Positions 9,877-18,361 of a DNA stretch of 55,616 bases are shown here, in pieces. Position numbers and translations under genes: made by a program. The stretch covers positions 1 through 55,616 of the forward strand of contig JAJRUD010000116.1 in assembly GCA_024277995.1 (NCBI GenBank). The letters are read 5' to 3'. This DNA is from Chloroflexota bacterium (GTDB lineage: Bacteria > Chloroflexota > Anaerolineae > Anaerolineales > E44-bin32). The notes beneath the pieces are model-generated. The model had not been told where the DNA came from, ran no database searches, and saw only the letters and a program-made list of their open reading frames with translations. Within the stretch, counting starts at the first letter, position 1, and the number at the start of each line of letters is the position of its first letter.

Positions 9877-10263
9877 TTAGCATTGCGCGCAGGGCTTGCG
9901 CAGTCGCGTGTGGCATTGCGGGCAGATTTGCCAATCACCTCGCGTTTGAGTGCCACATCCAGGGCAGGTGGGGCGCTCTTCGATGGCACTGAGCAGCGCC
10001 TCCTCTTCCAGCGTGTGCTGATAGGCATCTTCCAGGGTGAGCGGGGGGCGCAGGATGAGATAGATGATCAGGCCCGCTGGGCCGAGAAGCAGGACCATCA
10101 ACGATGCGAGCAGGTGTACCAGGCGATCGTGGTGGCGCGTCTTTATGTCCCGGAAGGTCCAAATGACGAGGCTGAGCCAAAGCGCGGTGAGGAAAGCGCC
10201 GAAGAAGGCGGTCAGGTAGAGAAAGAGGTTGCCGAGCGTGGTCAGGTCCAGGTTGAAGGGCAT
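9877..10263 (-). CDS. Membrane protein with zinc-ribbon C-terminus (prematurely stopped)
   Basis: The 128-residue frame has two membrane segments (about residues 12-36 and 50-70), the second followed by ILRPPLTLEDAYQHTLEEEALL. The cysteine pairs CPGCG, CPQCH and CAQC then form one complete zinc ribbon and half of a second. The frame stops at TAA right after CAQC, while the missing CPYC half follows in frame (9757-9876), so the protein is truncated or the gene decayed. Start ATG 10263 has AGGAG a few bases upstream and a good promoter (TTGCAA-17-TATAAT). Similar membrane zinc-ribbon proteins are known without an assigned function. Confidence 0.7.
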   Translation of the reverse strand: MPFNLDLTTLGNLFLYLTAFFGAFLTALWLSLVIWTFRDIKTRHHDRLVHLLASLMVLLLGPAGLIIYLILRPPLTLEDAYQHTLEEEALLSAIEERPTCPGCGTQTRGDWQICPQCHTRLRKPCAQC

Positions 10264-10283
10264 TAAGGGCTCCTGTGAGCGGG

Positions 10284-10312
10284 ATTATACAGGCCCGTCT
10301 GCGGGGTTGCAA
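10284..10312 (-). promoter_or_regulatory. Sigma-70-like promoter of the zinc-ribbon gene
   Basis: On the minus strand, TTGCAA (10307-10312) and TATAAT (10284-10289) are separated by 17 bases. The expected start gives a leader of about 13 bases containing AGGAG before ATG 10263. Confidence 0.7.
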
Positions 10313-10429
10313 CATGCGGGCCAGAGCCGGCGCCGGGCTGGACGGCGGCGACGATCATGGCGTACGGTGGGGGGGCGGAGGCTGATGGACGCCTGGGGCT
10401 GTCCGGTTGCAAGGGTCAGGCCGGGCGCG

Positions 10430-10458
10430 TTGACATGGAAAAATGGCTGCTGTATAGT
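10430..10458 (+). promoter_or_regulatory. Sigma-70-like promoter of radC
   Basis: A consensus TTGACA (10430-10435), 17-base spacer and TATAGT (10453-10458) would start transcription near 10465, giving a leader of about 33 bases before ATG 10498. Confidence 0.8.
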
Positions 10459-10497
10459 CCGCACGCGGACGAGGAAGGCGGTCTGAAAGGGGGCACC

Positions 10498-11202
10498 ATG
10501 CGTGAGGGTCGGGCTTCATATCGCATCACAGACCTGGATCGCGGCGAGCGGCCGCGTGAACGGCTGGCGGCGCTGGGTGCTGAAGCGCTCTCAAACGCGG
10601 AGTTGGTGGCGATCCTGCTGCGGTCGGGGATCGAGGGGGTGAACGCCGTGCAGCTCGCGCGGCAAATCCTGGTCGATGTAGGCGGACTGGTGGGCTTGCA
10701 TCGGGTCCCCTACGAGGAGCTGTGCCGGCGGAAAGGGATCGGCCCGGCGAAGGCGGCTCAGGTCAAGGCCGCCATCGAGTTGGGGAGACGCTTGTCGGTG
10801 GCGACGCCCGAGGAACGGCCTGCGATCCAGTCGCCGGAAGACGCGGCGGCTTTGTTGCTTTACGAGATGGGAGCGCTGGAGCAAGAACACTTGAAGGTGC
10901 TCCTGCTCGACACGCGCAACAGGCTGATCCGGATGGTAGAGGTCTATCGCGGTTCTCTCAACAGTTCGATGATCCGCGTCGGCGAGGTCTTCCGCGACGC
11001 CGTTCGGGCGAATGCGAACGCCATCCTGGTGGCACACAATCATCCGAGCGGCGATCCGACACCCAGCCCGGAGGACGTCGCGGTGACGCGGGCCATGGTT
11101 GAGGCCGGGCGCCTGCTGGACATCGAACTGCTCGATCACATCGTCATCGGCAAGAATCGCTTCGTGTCATTGAAGGCGCGCGGCCTGGGCTTCGAGGCTT
11201 GA
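10498..11202 (+). CDS. radC: RadC family protein (JAB/MPN domain)
   Basis: The 234-residue protein has an N-terminal helix-hairpin-helix region ([14 protein letters not shown], then [19 protein letters not shown]) and a C-terminal JAB/MPN metalloprotease-like domain. The zinc motif [16 protein letters not shown] and an upstream Glu complete the JAMM site. RadC was named for DNA repair, but its biochemical role is still unsettled. I chose ATG 10498, which has AGGGGG just upstream and lies downstream of a strong promoter. Longer in-frame starts at 10357 and 10435 would put the promoter inside the coding region. The next gene begins 14 bases after the stop and is probably co-transcribed. Confidence 0.92.
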   Translation: MREGRASYRITDLDRGERPRERLAALGAEALSNAELVAILLRSGIEGVNAVQLARQILVDVGGLVGLHRVPYEELCRRKGIGPAKAAQVKAAIELGRRLSVATPEERPAIQSPEDAAALLLYEMGALEQEHLKVLLLDTRNRLIRMVEVYRGSLNSSMIRVGEVFRDAVRANANAILVAHNHPSGDPTPSPEDVAVTRAMVEAGRLLDIELLDHIVIGKNRFVSLKARGLGFEA

Positions 11203-11216
11203 GTCCTGGAGGGTGC

Positions 11217-12848
11217 ATGGAATACCAGATCATCCTGCTGCCACGGCAGAACTATTGGGCCTGGGTGCGAGCCTGTCACGACTATGTGATGGCCTACGGC
11301 GCCAATCTGACCGGCGACCCGGAAATGGCGGCGCGCTATATGGCGCCGAGGCAAGTGGTCACGTTGCCCCTGGTCGCCGGCGCCTATCCGGGCCAAGGCG
11401 ATATCGTGCGCTGGTTCGAACGCAATCACCCTGAAGTGCTATTGGATGCGATTGAGGTCAAATCCCCCGACGAGCTGCGGGAGGTCTTCAAGCGTCGCAT
11501 CGAAATGGAGGACCGCTACGGTCGGAAGGACCGGCCCTTCTATCTGCTGTGGCCGACGGATTACCCGGTCATCACGCAGAAATTCGGCGCGAACCCGCAG
11601 ATATACCTCCGGTTCGGAATGCCCGGGCACGAGGGGCTGGACATCAGGGCGCTGCCGAACACGAACGTGTACTGCTGTGCGGATGGCGTGGTCTACAGGG
11701 TCCACTCCAATCCGAAGTCGCATCCTTACGGCATCCACGTGCGCGTGCGGCATCAGGATGGATACAAGACGGTCTACGCCCACCTGGCGCGCGCGCTCGT
11801 CCGGGAGGGCGAAGCGGTGAAGGCCGGGCAGGTGATTGGCAAGGCGGACTCGACGGGCGCCTCCACGGCCTCTCACCTGCATATGACCCTGAAGCGCGAG
11901 GGCGCGAGCCGGCGTGGGGAAACCCGCTATCCGAAGGACGTCATTGACCCTACGCCCTTCATGGTCTGGCCGGACAGAGCGGCGCGGAAATCGATCGAAG
12001 GGCACTACACATGGCCGGCCGGCAAGTGCCTCGTCGGGGCAGTTGGGCGGATAGGAGGACCGCTGGAGGAAGAGGACCTGGCGGTCATCGAGCGCGCCCG
12101 GCTGGAAGCGGTAGTGATTGGCCTATCAGAGCGGCGGGAGACGCTGGAGCGGCTGCGGGCCACGGATCCAGCCATGTTCTTCCTGCTGCGTCTGGAGACG
12201 GACCTGTCGGACCAGCGGGTCACGCCAGATCAGTTCGTCTCGCAGGTGGCGGCCGACCTGGACCGCCTGTATCGCCTGGAGGTCCGCTACGTAGAGTTCC
12301 CGCACCAACCCAACCTGCAGCTCGGCGGCTGGGGGCGAAGCTTCCGCAACGGCGATGAATACGCCGAGTGGTTCCAGGCGGTGTTGGAGCCGCTGCGGCG
12401 GGATTTCCCGGAAGCGAAGTTCGGCTTTCCTTGCCTCTCACCCGGTGAGGCGATATCGGGTTGGCGAGAGGACGCGGCGCGCTTTCTGGAGGACGCGGAA
12501 GCTGCTGTTATCGCGGCCGATTGGATCGGCGTCAGCGCATGCTGGACTGCGGCCGCGGGGATGCGTTCGCCGAAAGGGGGCAGGGCCTACGAGCAAGTGA
12601 GGCTGCAATTTCCGGAGAAACTGATCTTCGTCACAGAGTTTGCCAACGTATCCGCTGACACTCCACCTGAAGCAAAGGCGACGCAGTATCTGGAGTATTA
12701 CCGGGACCTGAGAACCAGGCCGGGCATGGGCGCGGCCTTCGCCAACGCGCTTTCGGCCGCCGCCGGCCATGAGGGGGTTGTGTGGAGAGGCAAAGGTGAA
12801 AAGGCCCCCGGGGTGATCGCGGAAGTGATCGGGCGACGCACCTTCTGA
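11217..12848 (+). CDS. M23-family peptidase fused to a TIM-barrel-like C-terminal region
   Basis: The start is ATG 11217 with TGGAGGG just upstream; the product has 543 residues. Residues about 125-245 are a LytM/M23 domain: the zinc site GMPGHEGLDIRA near 134, GIHVRVRHQDGYKTVYAHL, and the second zinc motif SHLHM near 219. M23 enzymes usually cut peptidoglycan cross-links. Residues about 270-540 have motifs like a (beta/alpha)8 glycosidase fold: VRYVEFPHQPN, DWIGVSACW and the strand LIFVTEFANVSA, whose Glu is placed like a catalytic acid. No signal peptide or membrane segment is visible, which is odd for a wall enzyme. Substrate and location are open. Close spacing suggests co-transcription with radC. 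Confidence 0.7.
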   Translation: MEYQIILLPRQNYWAWVRACHDYVMAYGANLTGDPEMAARYMAPRQVVTLPLVAGAYPGQGDIVRWFERNHPEVLLDAIEVKSPDELREVFKRRIEMEDRYGRKDRPFYLLWPTDYPVITQKFGANPQIYLRFGMPGHEGLDIRALPNTNVYCCADGVVYRVHSNPKSHPYGIHVRVRHQDGYKTVYAHLARALVREGEAVKAGQVIGKADSTGASTASHLHMTLKREGASRRGETRYPKDVIDPTPFMVWPDRAARKSIEGHYTWPAGKCLVGAVGRIGGPLEEEDLAVIERARLEAVVIGLSERRETLERLRATDPAMFFLLRLETDLSDQRVTPDQFVSQVAADLDRLYRLEVRYVEFPHQPNLQLGGWGRSFRNGDEYAEWFQAVLEPLRRDFPEAKFGFPCLSPGEAISGWREDAARFLEDAEAAVIAADWIGVSACWTAAAGMRSPKGGRAYEQVRLQFPEKLIFVTEFANVSADTPPEAKATQYLEYYRDLRTRPGMGAAFANALSAAAGHEGVVWRGKGEKAPGVIAEVIGRRTF

Positions 12849-12871
12849 GCCGCGGCCTGCATCTGGCGGGG

Positions 12872-14092
12872 CTATGCTGAGGGGTCAGCATCTTCCCGGG
12901 AGGGGGACTTGGGCGGCTTTCTGCGCATCCAGAGCAGGGCGACGGCAGCTAGCAGGAGCACGGGGACAGCGAGCAGGGCCCAGGGCAGCAGCGGTTCGAG
13001 GAGGTCGAAAGTGCCTGTGCCGGGCACCGCCTGGTGGCGCCATTCGGCGTCCAACTGATCGATCGACCGCCGCAGGACGCGCTGGATGCCGCCTTTGCAG
13101 TCAGCGCCTTCCTGGTAAGCGTCGAGCAGGGCGACGATGGCGCCTGAGCCGTAGATATTGCGCAGGTAGCGCACCAGTGATTGGCTTTCGGCGTATGCCA
13201 GCAGAGCGCGGTCGGGGTCATCGGGGAAGGCGGCGCAGAGAGAACTGAGGGGGATGAGGTTTTCCTCCTGGGCTGCCTGCTCCAGCGCGGCGGCGTACTC
13301 CGGCCGCGGTGCCATCTCTTCCATGGTGGCGAGGCCCTCATTCAGCCAGGTCGGGATATTCTCGTAGCGATCACCCATGCGCTGGGCGAGCATGACGTGG
13401 GTGATCTCATGCGGCAGTGCGCGTTCCAGCAAGGTGCGCTGATCAGGACGGGGCGAGGCTGGAACGAGGACCACCCCGATCAAGGCTTCCGCGTGCCCGC
13501 CGATCCAGGGACGGGCGGCGAGGCTGAGAGCGGATTGCAGCGAGGCTTCATCGGGATAGAGGTAGATGCGCAGGCTGGAGGGCAGGGGGATCAAGGCGTC
13601 TTGCTCGACGCGACGCAGGGCCTCATGGGCCAGATCCATTACCTGCTGCCCAAAGGCGAGGTCACCGTTCACCCAATGGAGTGTGATCGGCGCTGAGCGC
13701 AGGGATTGCCACTCGAAGCGATTGTCGGCGTACTCGAAGACGGTGGGCACCGTGGTCTTGCTGGAACCGTCGATCAGGTCGACCTGCCACCAGTAGGTGA
13801 TGTCGGCGAAGGGGGGCCAGATGGATTGACGCAGATTGACCTCCAGGTTGGCGAGCGTGCGGCCGCCGCGCGGCAGGAGATCGGCCTGAAGGACGTCGAT
13901 GTTGGGGGATGACGCGGGGCGGATGAACAGGACGGCGCGGGCGACGGGGGCGGAGGCGTAGATCTCCGCCTGGAAGGTGGCCAGGGAGCCGAATTCGTAA
14001 TCGAGCCGTGTCTCCACCCGAATATCGCGCGTCTGCGGAGGCGGCGCCAGGGCCGTCAACAACACAGCGGCGATCAGGAGCAAGCGGCGCAC
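12872..14092 (-). CDS. Secreted, membrane-anchored MA-type metallopeptidase
   Basis: The 406-residue protein has a signal peptide (MRRLLLIAAVLLTALAPP), a beta-rich N-terminal region (residues about 25-150), and a gluzincin-like catalytic domain. The zinc motif PHEITHVML is near residue 229, and the third ligand is probably the Glu in WLNEGLATMEE. A C-terminal membrane segment (about 363-385) is followed by a basic and then acidic tail. It should face outside, tethered at both ends of maturation. It is the last gene of a four-gene minus-strand run from the RseP-like protease and starts one base after the AEC transporter stop. The substrate is unknown. Confidence 0.78.
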   Translation of the reverse strand: MRRLLLIAAVLLTALAPPPQTRDIRVETRLDYEFGSLATFQAEIYASAPVARAVLFIRPASSPNIDVLQADLLPRGGRTLANLEVNLRQSIWPPFADITYWWQVDLIDGSSKTTVPTVFEYADNRFEWQSLRSAPITLHWVNGDLAFGQQVMDLAHEALRRVEQDALIPLPSSLRIYLYPDEASLQSALSLAARPWIGGHAEALIGVVLVPASPRPDQRTLLERALPHEITHVMLAQRMGDRYENIPTWLNEGLATMEEMAPRPEYAAALEQAAQEENLIPLSSLCAAFPDDPDRALLAYAESQSLVRYLRNIYGSGAIVALLDAYQEGADCKGGIQRVLRRSIDQLDAEWRHQAVPGTGTFDLLEPLLPWALLAVPVLLLAAVALLWMRRKPPKSPSREDADPSA

Positions 14093-14093
14093 G

Positions 14094-15005
14094 TCAGCCT
14101 CCCAGCAGCGCCAACAAGGGGGTTACCGTCAGCGGGCTGAGGAGTGTGGTTGCAAGGACTGCGCCAGTGACGAGTTCAGGCTCCACGCCGAACTCAAGGG
14201 CCAAGACCGTGGTGAATACAGCGGTGGGCATGGCGGATTCGACGATGGCTGCACCGCGCGCCACGCCGTCGAGACCGATGAGCGGCGCCAGAGCCAGGGC
14301 CAGCAGGGGGGACAGGAGCAAGCGCAGGCCGGCTGCCGCGCTCAGGGTGCCGAGTTTTTCCGGCAGGCGATAGTTCGCGATCAGGATTCCGAGCAGGAGC
14401 AGCATGGTGGGGACGGCGGCGTCGGCCATCAGTTGAGCGGGGCGCCATAGTGATAGGGGGATGTCCCAGCCGGAGGCCCGGACCGCGAGTCCCAGGGGGA
14501 TGGCATAGATCACCGGGACTTTGAGCAATCCTTTCAGCGCCTCAAGAGGTGGCCTCTGGCCCACCGTGGCGATGTATACGCCGAGCGAGTTGGTGAGCAA
14601 TGAACTGGTGATGAAGAACATGCCGGCCCACGCCAGGCCCGCCTCGCCAAAGGCGAAGTGATTGAGCGGCAATCCGTAATTCCCGGCGTTCATGAAAGTG
14701 GCTGAGAGGATAAAGGCGGACATCGCCGGGCGCTTGAGGCGGGCAATGCGGGCGAAGGCCCAACTGGCCAGGGCGACAAGGATGATGACGAGCGTGGCCA
14801 GCCCGGCCATGCGGGCGATGTCGGTGGCCTCGATTTCCGATTCGACGAGCAGGACGAATATCAGGGCCGGCGAGAAGACGTAGAAGACGACCTTCGACAG
14901 GGGGCGCGGTTCGATGTCAAGGGTGCGTTTGAGGATGAAACCGATGGCAGCCGAGATCAGGACCGGGAGGATGTTGTTGGTGAAATGCCCGAGGAGAATC
15001 GTCAC
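14094..15005 (-). CDS. AEC-family transporter (auxin efflux carrier-like permease)
   Basis: The 303-residue protein is almost entirely hydrophobic, with about ten predicted membrane segments in two five-helix halves. The family pattern is seen in SKVVFYVFSPALIF near residue 40, the FMNAGNYGLPLNHFAFG block near 105-120, and the C-terminal ESAMPTAVFTTVLALEFGVEPE. Characterised bacterial members move organic anions such as malate; the substrate here is unknown. ATG 15005 overlaps the stop of the HEAT-repeat gene by four bases (ATGA), so translation is coupled. Confidence 0.85.
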   Translation of the reverse strand: MTILLGHFTNNILPVLISAAIGFILKRTLDIEPRPLSKVVFYVFSPALIFVLLVESEIEATDIARMAGLATLVIILVALASWAFARIARLKRPAMSAFILSATFMNAGNYGLPLNHFAFGEAGLAWAGMFFITSSLLTNSLGVYIATVGQRPPLEALKGLLKVPVIYAIPLGLAVRASGWDIPLSLWRPAQLMADAAVPTMLLLLGILIANYRLPEKLGTLSAAAGLRLLLSPLLALALAPLIGLDGVARGAAIVESAMPTAVFTTVLALEFGVEPELVTGAVLATTLLSPLTVTPLLALLGG

Positions 15006-15958
15006 CCTTGATCTTCCTCGGATTCGTCGGGGAAGGAGAACAACAGGCCCTGAGTGTTGTCGACGAAGATGAGGTGGTCGAGCGCGTCCTGGATCCAGGC
15101 CGCCTCATCCTCATCCGGTGACGTCTGCAGGAGAGCGGACAGCGCTTGCGAGGCCTGCTCCCCGCCCAGCTGGCCCAGTGCCCATACGGCAGCGATGCGG
15201 ACGTCGTCGGCCACGTCATCGAGCAGCTCGATAAGTGTGGGGACAGCTTCCTTGATCTCCAGCTCACCGGCGGCGCGCGCCGCCTCACAGCGCAGGAGTG
15301 GGGAAGGACTGTTGAGTTCGGCGAGGACCTGCGGATTCCAGAGGTTGTTCGCCGAGCGTCCCATGGCCAGGAGGGCGGCCCGCATCGGTTCTTCGATGCC
15401 CGAATCGTAGGCGGCCTGGATGAGAGCGGTGACCTCGCTGCGCGAGGAGTAGCCGAGTGATTCGATACAGCGCCAACGGACCTCGGACTGAGGGTCGCTG
15501 GCAGAGGTCGCGAGCAGGGCGTCTTCGACCTGCGTGAGCACTTCGCCGCTGATGTTTCCCAACTCTCCCAACAGAACGAAGTGACCAAGGGCGGTTGCGG
15601 CCGCGGCGCGGACGTCGGCGTGAGGGTCCTTCAGCAGGGCGTTGATGAAACGCGGCGCCAGAGAGGGGTCTTCGCTCTCCCAAAGGTTCCCGATGGCGAT
15701 GCAACGCACGACGGGATCCGGATCGTCGATGGCGAATTGATTGATGGGTTCGAAGGTGAGTGCGAAGTGCATGTCGGCCAATTGGCCGAGCTCTTCGATG
15801 AGTTCCCTGCGCCTGGGAGCGGTGAGATTGGGCCAAAGCTGCAGCAGCCGATCGACGCGCGCCTGGTCCAGGTCGGACAGTTCAGAAAGGCGGCTGACCG
15901 GTATGGGGGCGCTTTCGTCCTCGAGGATGCTCAGCAGGTGTTCGTACGAGTCGGACAT
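15002..15958 (-). CDS. HEAT-repeat protein
   Basis: The 318-residue protein consists of tandem helical repeats of about 30-35 residues, visible as DPDPVVRCIAIGNLWE, DPHADVRAAAATALGHF, DPQSEVRWRCIESLGY and DVADDVRIAAVWALGQLGGE. The pattern (D-x-V-R-x-x-A-x-x-A-L-G) is that of HEAT or PBS-lyase repeats. These make a curved scaffold for protein binding. The N-terminus is acidic (SILEDESAPIPVSRLSELS), and no membrane segment is seen. It starts 7 bases after the RseP-like gene and overlaps the AEC gene by four bases. The partner is unknown. Confidence 0.85.
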   Translation of the reverse strand: MSDSYEHLLSILEDESAPIPVSRLSELSDLDQARVDRLLQLWPNLTAPRRRELIEELGQLADMHFALTFEPINQFAIDDPDPVVRCIAIGNLWESEDPSLAPRFINALLKDPHADVRAAAATALGHFVLLGELGNISGEVLTQVEDALLATSASDPQSEVRWRCIESLGYSSRSEVTALIQAAYDSGIEEPMRAALLAMGRSANNLWNPQVLAELNSPSPLLRCEAARAAGELEIKEAVPTLIELLDDVADDVRIAAVWALGQLGGEQASQALSALLQTSPDEDEAAWIQDALDHLIFVDNTQGLLFSFPDESEEDQG

Positions 15959-15965
15959 GACGATC

Positions 15966-17012
15966 TCAGCGCGGCAGAACGATGGGGTTGACGAAATCCT
16001 GCAGGTTTATGTAAAGCATGAGCATGATCAAGAGAAGGAATCCGATGGCGTGGGCGAGGCCTTCATACTTGGGCGAGAGGCGCCGGCCCAGGAGCGCTTC
16101 GATCGCGACGAACATCAGCCGGCCGCCATCCAGAGCAGGGATGGGTAGCAGGTTGGCGATGGCCAGGCCTACGCTGATCAGGCCGACCATGTTCAATGTG
16201 AGGAAGGGCCGCTGTGTGGAACGGTCGATTTCACCGGCCCAGGAGAGCATATCGTACATGCCCTTGAACCCACTGACGCGTGCCTCCTGGGGCGCAATCT
16301 GGCCGCTCAGCAGGCGTCCCGGGAGGAGGACGATCTCGCGGAACTGCACGTAGGTGGAAGTGGCCCCCAACTTGAGGGCTTCGGGCCAGGGCACCGATCG
16401 CGTCGGATAACCGAGGACGATGCCGATGGGGCCGCTGCCCTGCGGTGGTTGTTCGCGGGGGACGAGCTCAACGCTGATCTGTTTGCCTTCCCTCAGCAGA
16501 TCCAGCACGACGGGCTTGCCCAGGTTTTGCGAGACGACGGTCTGCAGGCTCTTGAAGCTGTCCACGGATTGACCCTGGACCGCCAGGATCAGATCGCCTT
16601 CCAGCATGCCGGCCTGTTCGGCAGGCGAGCCTGGTTCAACGCCGGCAACCATCACCTTCGAGAAGTCGGGAGAGGCGAACTTGTAGGCGATGGTGAAGGC
16701 CAGGATGGCAAGGGCGACGTTGGCCAGCGGGCCGGCCAGGAGAACGGCCACGCGCTTGCGTTTGCTGGCGGCCGCCAGGCCGCCCGGGGCCTCAGGGTCA
16801 TCCTCGCCGACCGGGCGGACGAAGCCGCCGAAAGGCAGCAAATTGAGCGTGAACTTCGTGCCGCCGGCTTCGAAGAGCGTCAGCAGCCGAGGGGGGAACC
16901 CGATGCCGAACTCCTCGACCTGCACGCCTGCCATGCGAGCAGCCACGAAGTGCCCCAGCTCATGGCCGAGGATCAACAAGGCGATGATGGCGATGAAAAT
17001 CAGAAGGTTCAC
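15966..17012 (-). CDS. rseP: RIP metalloprotease (RseP/site-2 protease family)
   Basis: This intramembrane zinc protease cuts membrane-bound regulators such as anti-sigma factors or cleared signal peptides. The 348-residue product has the zinc motif HELGH at residues 17-21 in the first membrane helix, followed by FGIGFPPRL and LLPFGGFVRP. A PDZ domain is centred on residues 120-190 (VEPGSPAEQAGMLEGDLILAVQG), and the third metal ligand lies in LLPIPALDGGR near residue 290. Three to four membrane segments are predicted. A minus-strand TATAAT at 17050-17055 lies about 38 bases upstream of ATG 17012. The usual partners dxr and cdsA are not adjacent; instead it heads a run with HEAT, AEC and peptidase genes. 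Confidence 0.92.
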   Translation of the reverse strand: MNLLIFIAIIALLILGHELGHFVAARMAGVQVEEFGIGFPPRLLTLFEAGGTKFTLNLLPFGGFVRPVGEDDPEAPGGLAAASKRKRVAVLLAGPLANVALAILAFTIAYKFASPDFSKVMVAGVEPGSPAEQAGMLEGDLILAVQGQSVDSFKSLQTVVSQNLGKPVVLDLLREGKQISVELVPREQPPQGSGPIGIVLGYPTRSVPWPEALKLGATSTYVQFREIVLLPGRLLSGQIAPQEARVSGFKGMYDMLSWAGEIDRSTQRPFLTLNMVGLISVGLAIANLLPIPALDGGRLMFVAIEALLGRRLSPKYEGLAHAIGFLLLIMLMLYINLQDFVNPIVLPR

Positions 17013-17094
17013 AAATCTACCTCAGCAAAAAGGGCCAGTCTTCTCACGGATTATATCACCGGGGTTTTCAGCATGATGGCGCCTGGGAGCAGCT

Positions 17095-18072
17095 TCACGC
17101 CAGGCGGGCACCATCGCCCGGCGGTGCCCGGAGGACGTCAAGGATGCCGGCAATCGATCGCAGGCGTCGGGAGATCTCCGCGGCGTGTTCCGCCAGGGTG
17201 ATGCAGTGGACGTTGGGGCCGGCGTCGACGGTGTAGAAGACCGGCAGGCCGGAAGCCCGCCAGGCGACGACCTGTTTCATGACTTGAACGGTCTCGGGGT
17301 TCCAATAGGCCAGCGGAGGGGTAGAGGTGAGCATGACGGCGTGCATCATGTTGCTGTCCAGTTCGGCGATGGAGGCCAGGCGCGGGAAATTGCGGGTCAG
17401 AATGGCGTCGCGACAGATCTGCAGGCGGCGCGGCGCGTCGGCGACGCGCGCGGCCTGCAGCGGGGAGGTGTCGGCGAGGGCGTGGCCGGCGGTCGAACTG
17501 ACGGGTTTCTTCTCGCGGGTGACCACAGCCACGAGGTCGACGAGCTCCCAATGCTCGGGGGGAGCCAGTTGTTGGGAAAAGGAAGTCTGGTCGTCCTGGC
17601 CGGCGACGCACTCGACGAATCCGCCGAAGATGGAGCGGCTGGCGGAGCCGGACCCCCGCCTGGCCAGCCGTGAGAGCATGCGGGCATGCAGGTCCAGCCC
17701 TGCGGCGGCACAGGCGGCCAGCGTCAGGGCCGCGAAGGCTGAGGCGGAGGAGGCCACACCGGAGGCGACGGGGAAATTGTTGCGACTTTCGACGCGCGCG
17801 TGCAGCTTGAGCCCGGCCAGCTCGCGGATCAGGTCCAGGTGATGCGAGACCCTGAGCAGCGCGGCGTCCGTCGTGCGAGTGCCGTCCAGGAGGAACAGGT
17901 CTTCCGCCAGGCGCGCATCGAAGGTGACGGTAGTGCGCGTCTCCAGGCCGCCAAGGGTCATTGAGATCGACCCGTTGGCCGGAATGCGCAGATTCTGGTC
18001 GCGGTTGCCCCAGTACTTGATGAAGGCGATGTTGGGAGAGGCGATGGCGGTTGCGCTGCGTGAATTGCTCAT
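17095..18072 (-). CDS. mvaD: Diphosphomevalonate (or phosphomevalonate) decarboxylase, GHMP kinase family
   Basis: This enzyme uses ATP to decarboxylate a phosphorylated mevalonate, giving an isoprenoid precursor. The 325-residue product has the family start SPNIAFIKYWGNRD with a Lys in the substrate site. The ATP loop is VASGVASSASAFAALT, a GSGSASRSIFGGF block follows, and the catalytic Asp lies in TVDAGPNVH. Some Chloroflexota (Roseiflexus) use a phosphomevalonate decarboxylase plus isopentenyl phosphate kinase instead of the classic order, so the exact substrate is uncertain. The start is ATG 18072 with GGAG a few bases upstream; the long frame extension to 18237 overlaps the terminator and tRNA region and is not used. 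Confidence 0.88.
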   Translation of the reverse strand: MSNSRSATAIASPNIAFIKYWGNRDQNLRIPANGSISMTLGGLETRTTVTFDARLAEDLFLLDGTRTTDAALLRVSHHLDLIRELAGLKLHARVESRNNFPVASGVASSASAFAALTLAACAAAGLDLHARMLSRLARRGSGSASRSIFGGFVECVAGQDDQTSFSQQLAPPEHWELVDLVAVVTREKKPVSSTAGHALADTSPLQAARVADAPRRLQICRDAILTRNFPRLASIAELDSNMMHAVMLTSTPPLAYWNPETVQVMKQVVAWRASGLPVFYTVDAGPNVHCITLAEHAAEISRRLRSIAGILDVLRAPPGDGARLA

Positions 18073-18181
18073 AATGCTCCGTCGTCTGCGAAGTGTACCA
18101 TGCGCGCCGGGTGGTCGTGTCGGGTTGATCGAGGAGCCGGCAAGGCCAATCAGGCGGCTGTCGGTGGAGGCGGCATGGGTG

Positions 18182-18208
18182 AAAAAAAGACGCCCTGCAG
18201 GGCGTCTT
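18182..18208 (-). terminator. Rho-independent terminator after tRNA-His
   Basis: On the minus strand a perfect palindromic stem (18187-18208, 11 bp on each side, centred on CTGCAG) runs into seven T residues (18182-18188). It begins right at the encoded CCA of tRNA-His and separates it from mvaD. Confidence 0.9.
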
Positions 18209-18283
18209 GGGGTGCCCGACGGGTTTCGAACCCGCAACCTCCTGATCCACAGTCAGGCGCTCTGCCATTGAGCTACGGGCACC
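18208..18283 (-). tRNA. tRNA-His (anticodon GTG)
   Basis: The minus strand folds into a cloverleaf. Acceptor stem GTGCCCG pairs with CGGGCAC, the D arm has AGCTCAATGGCAGAGC, the anticodon stem CCTGA/TCAGG has the loop CTGTGGA, and the T arm is GCGGGTTCGAACCCGT. The anticodon GTG reads His codons. An extra 5' G at 18283 faces C73, the special G-1 identity pair of tRNA-His, and a genomic CCA is present at 18208-18210. It lies 78 bases downstream of hisS on the same strand, so the enzyme gene and its tRNA are neighbours. A minus-strand TATAAT just upstream suggests its own promoter. Confidence 0.96.
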
Positions 18284-18294
18284 GCGGCGCGCCG

Positions 18295-18300
18295 ATTATA
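18295..18300 (-). promoter_or_regulatory. -10 box (TATAAT) upstream of tRNA-His
   Basis: On the minus strand TATAAT ends 11 bases before the tRNA 5' end, so the transcript would start about 5 bases before mature tRNA. The -35 region (TCATCA at 17 bases) is weak. Confidence 0.55.
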
Positions 18301-18361
18301 GCATGGATTGAGGCCTCTGATGAGCGTAAATCAATCCTCGGCATTGCTGGAACGACTTCAA

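Noticed and set aside
10357..10497. Extended N-terminus of RadC
   Set aside because: It would contain the TTGACA/TATAGT promoter and lacks similarity to RadC.
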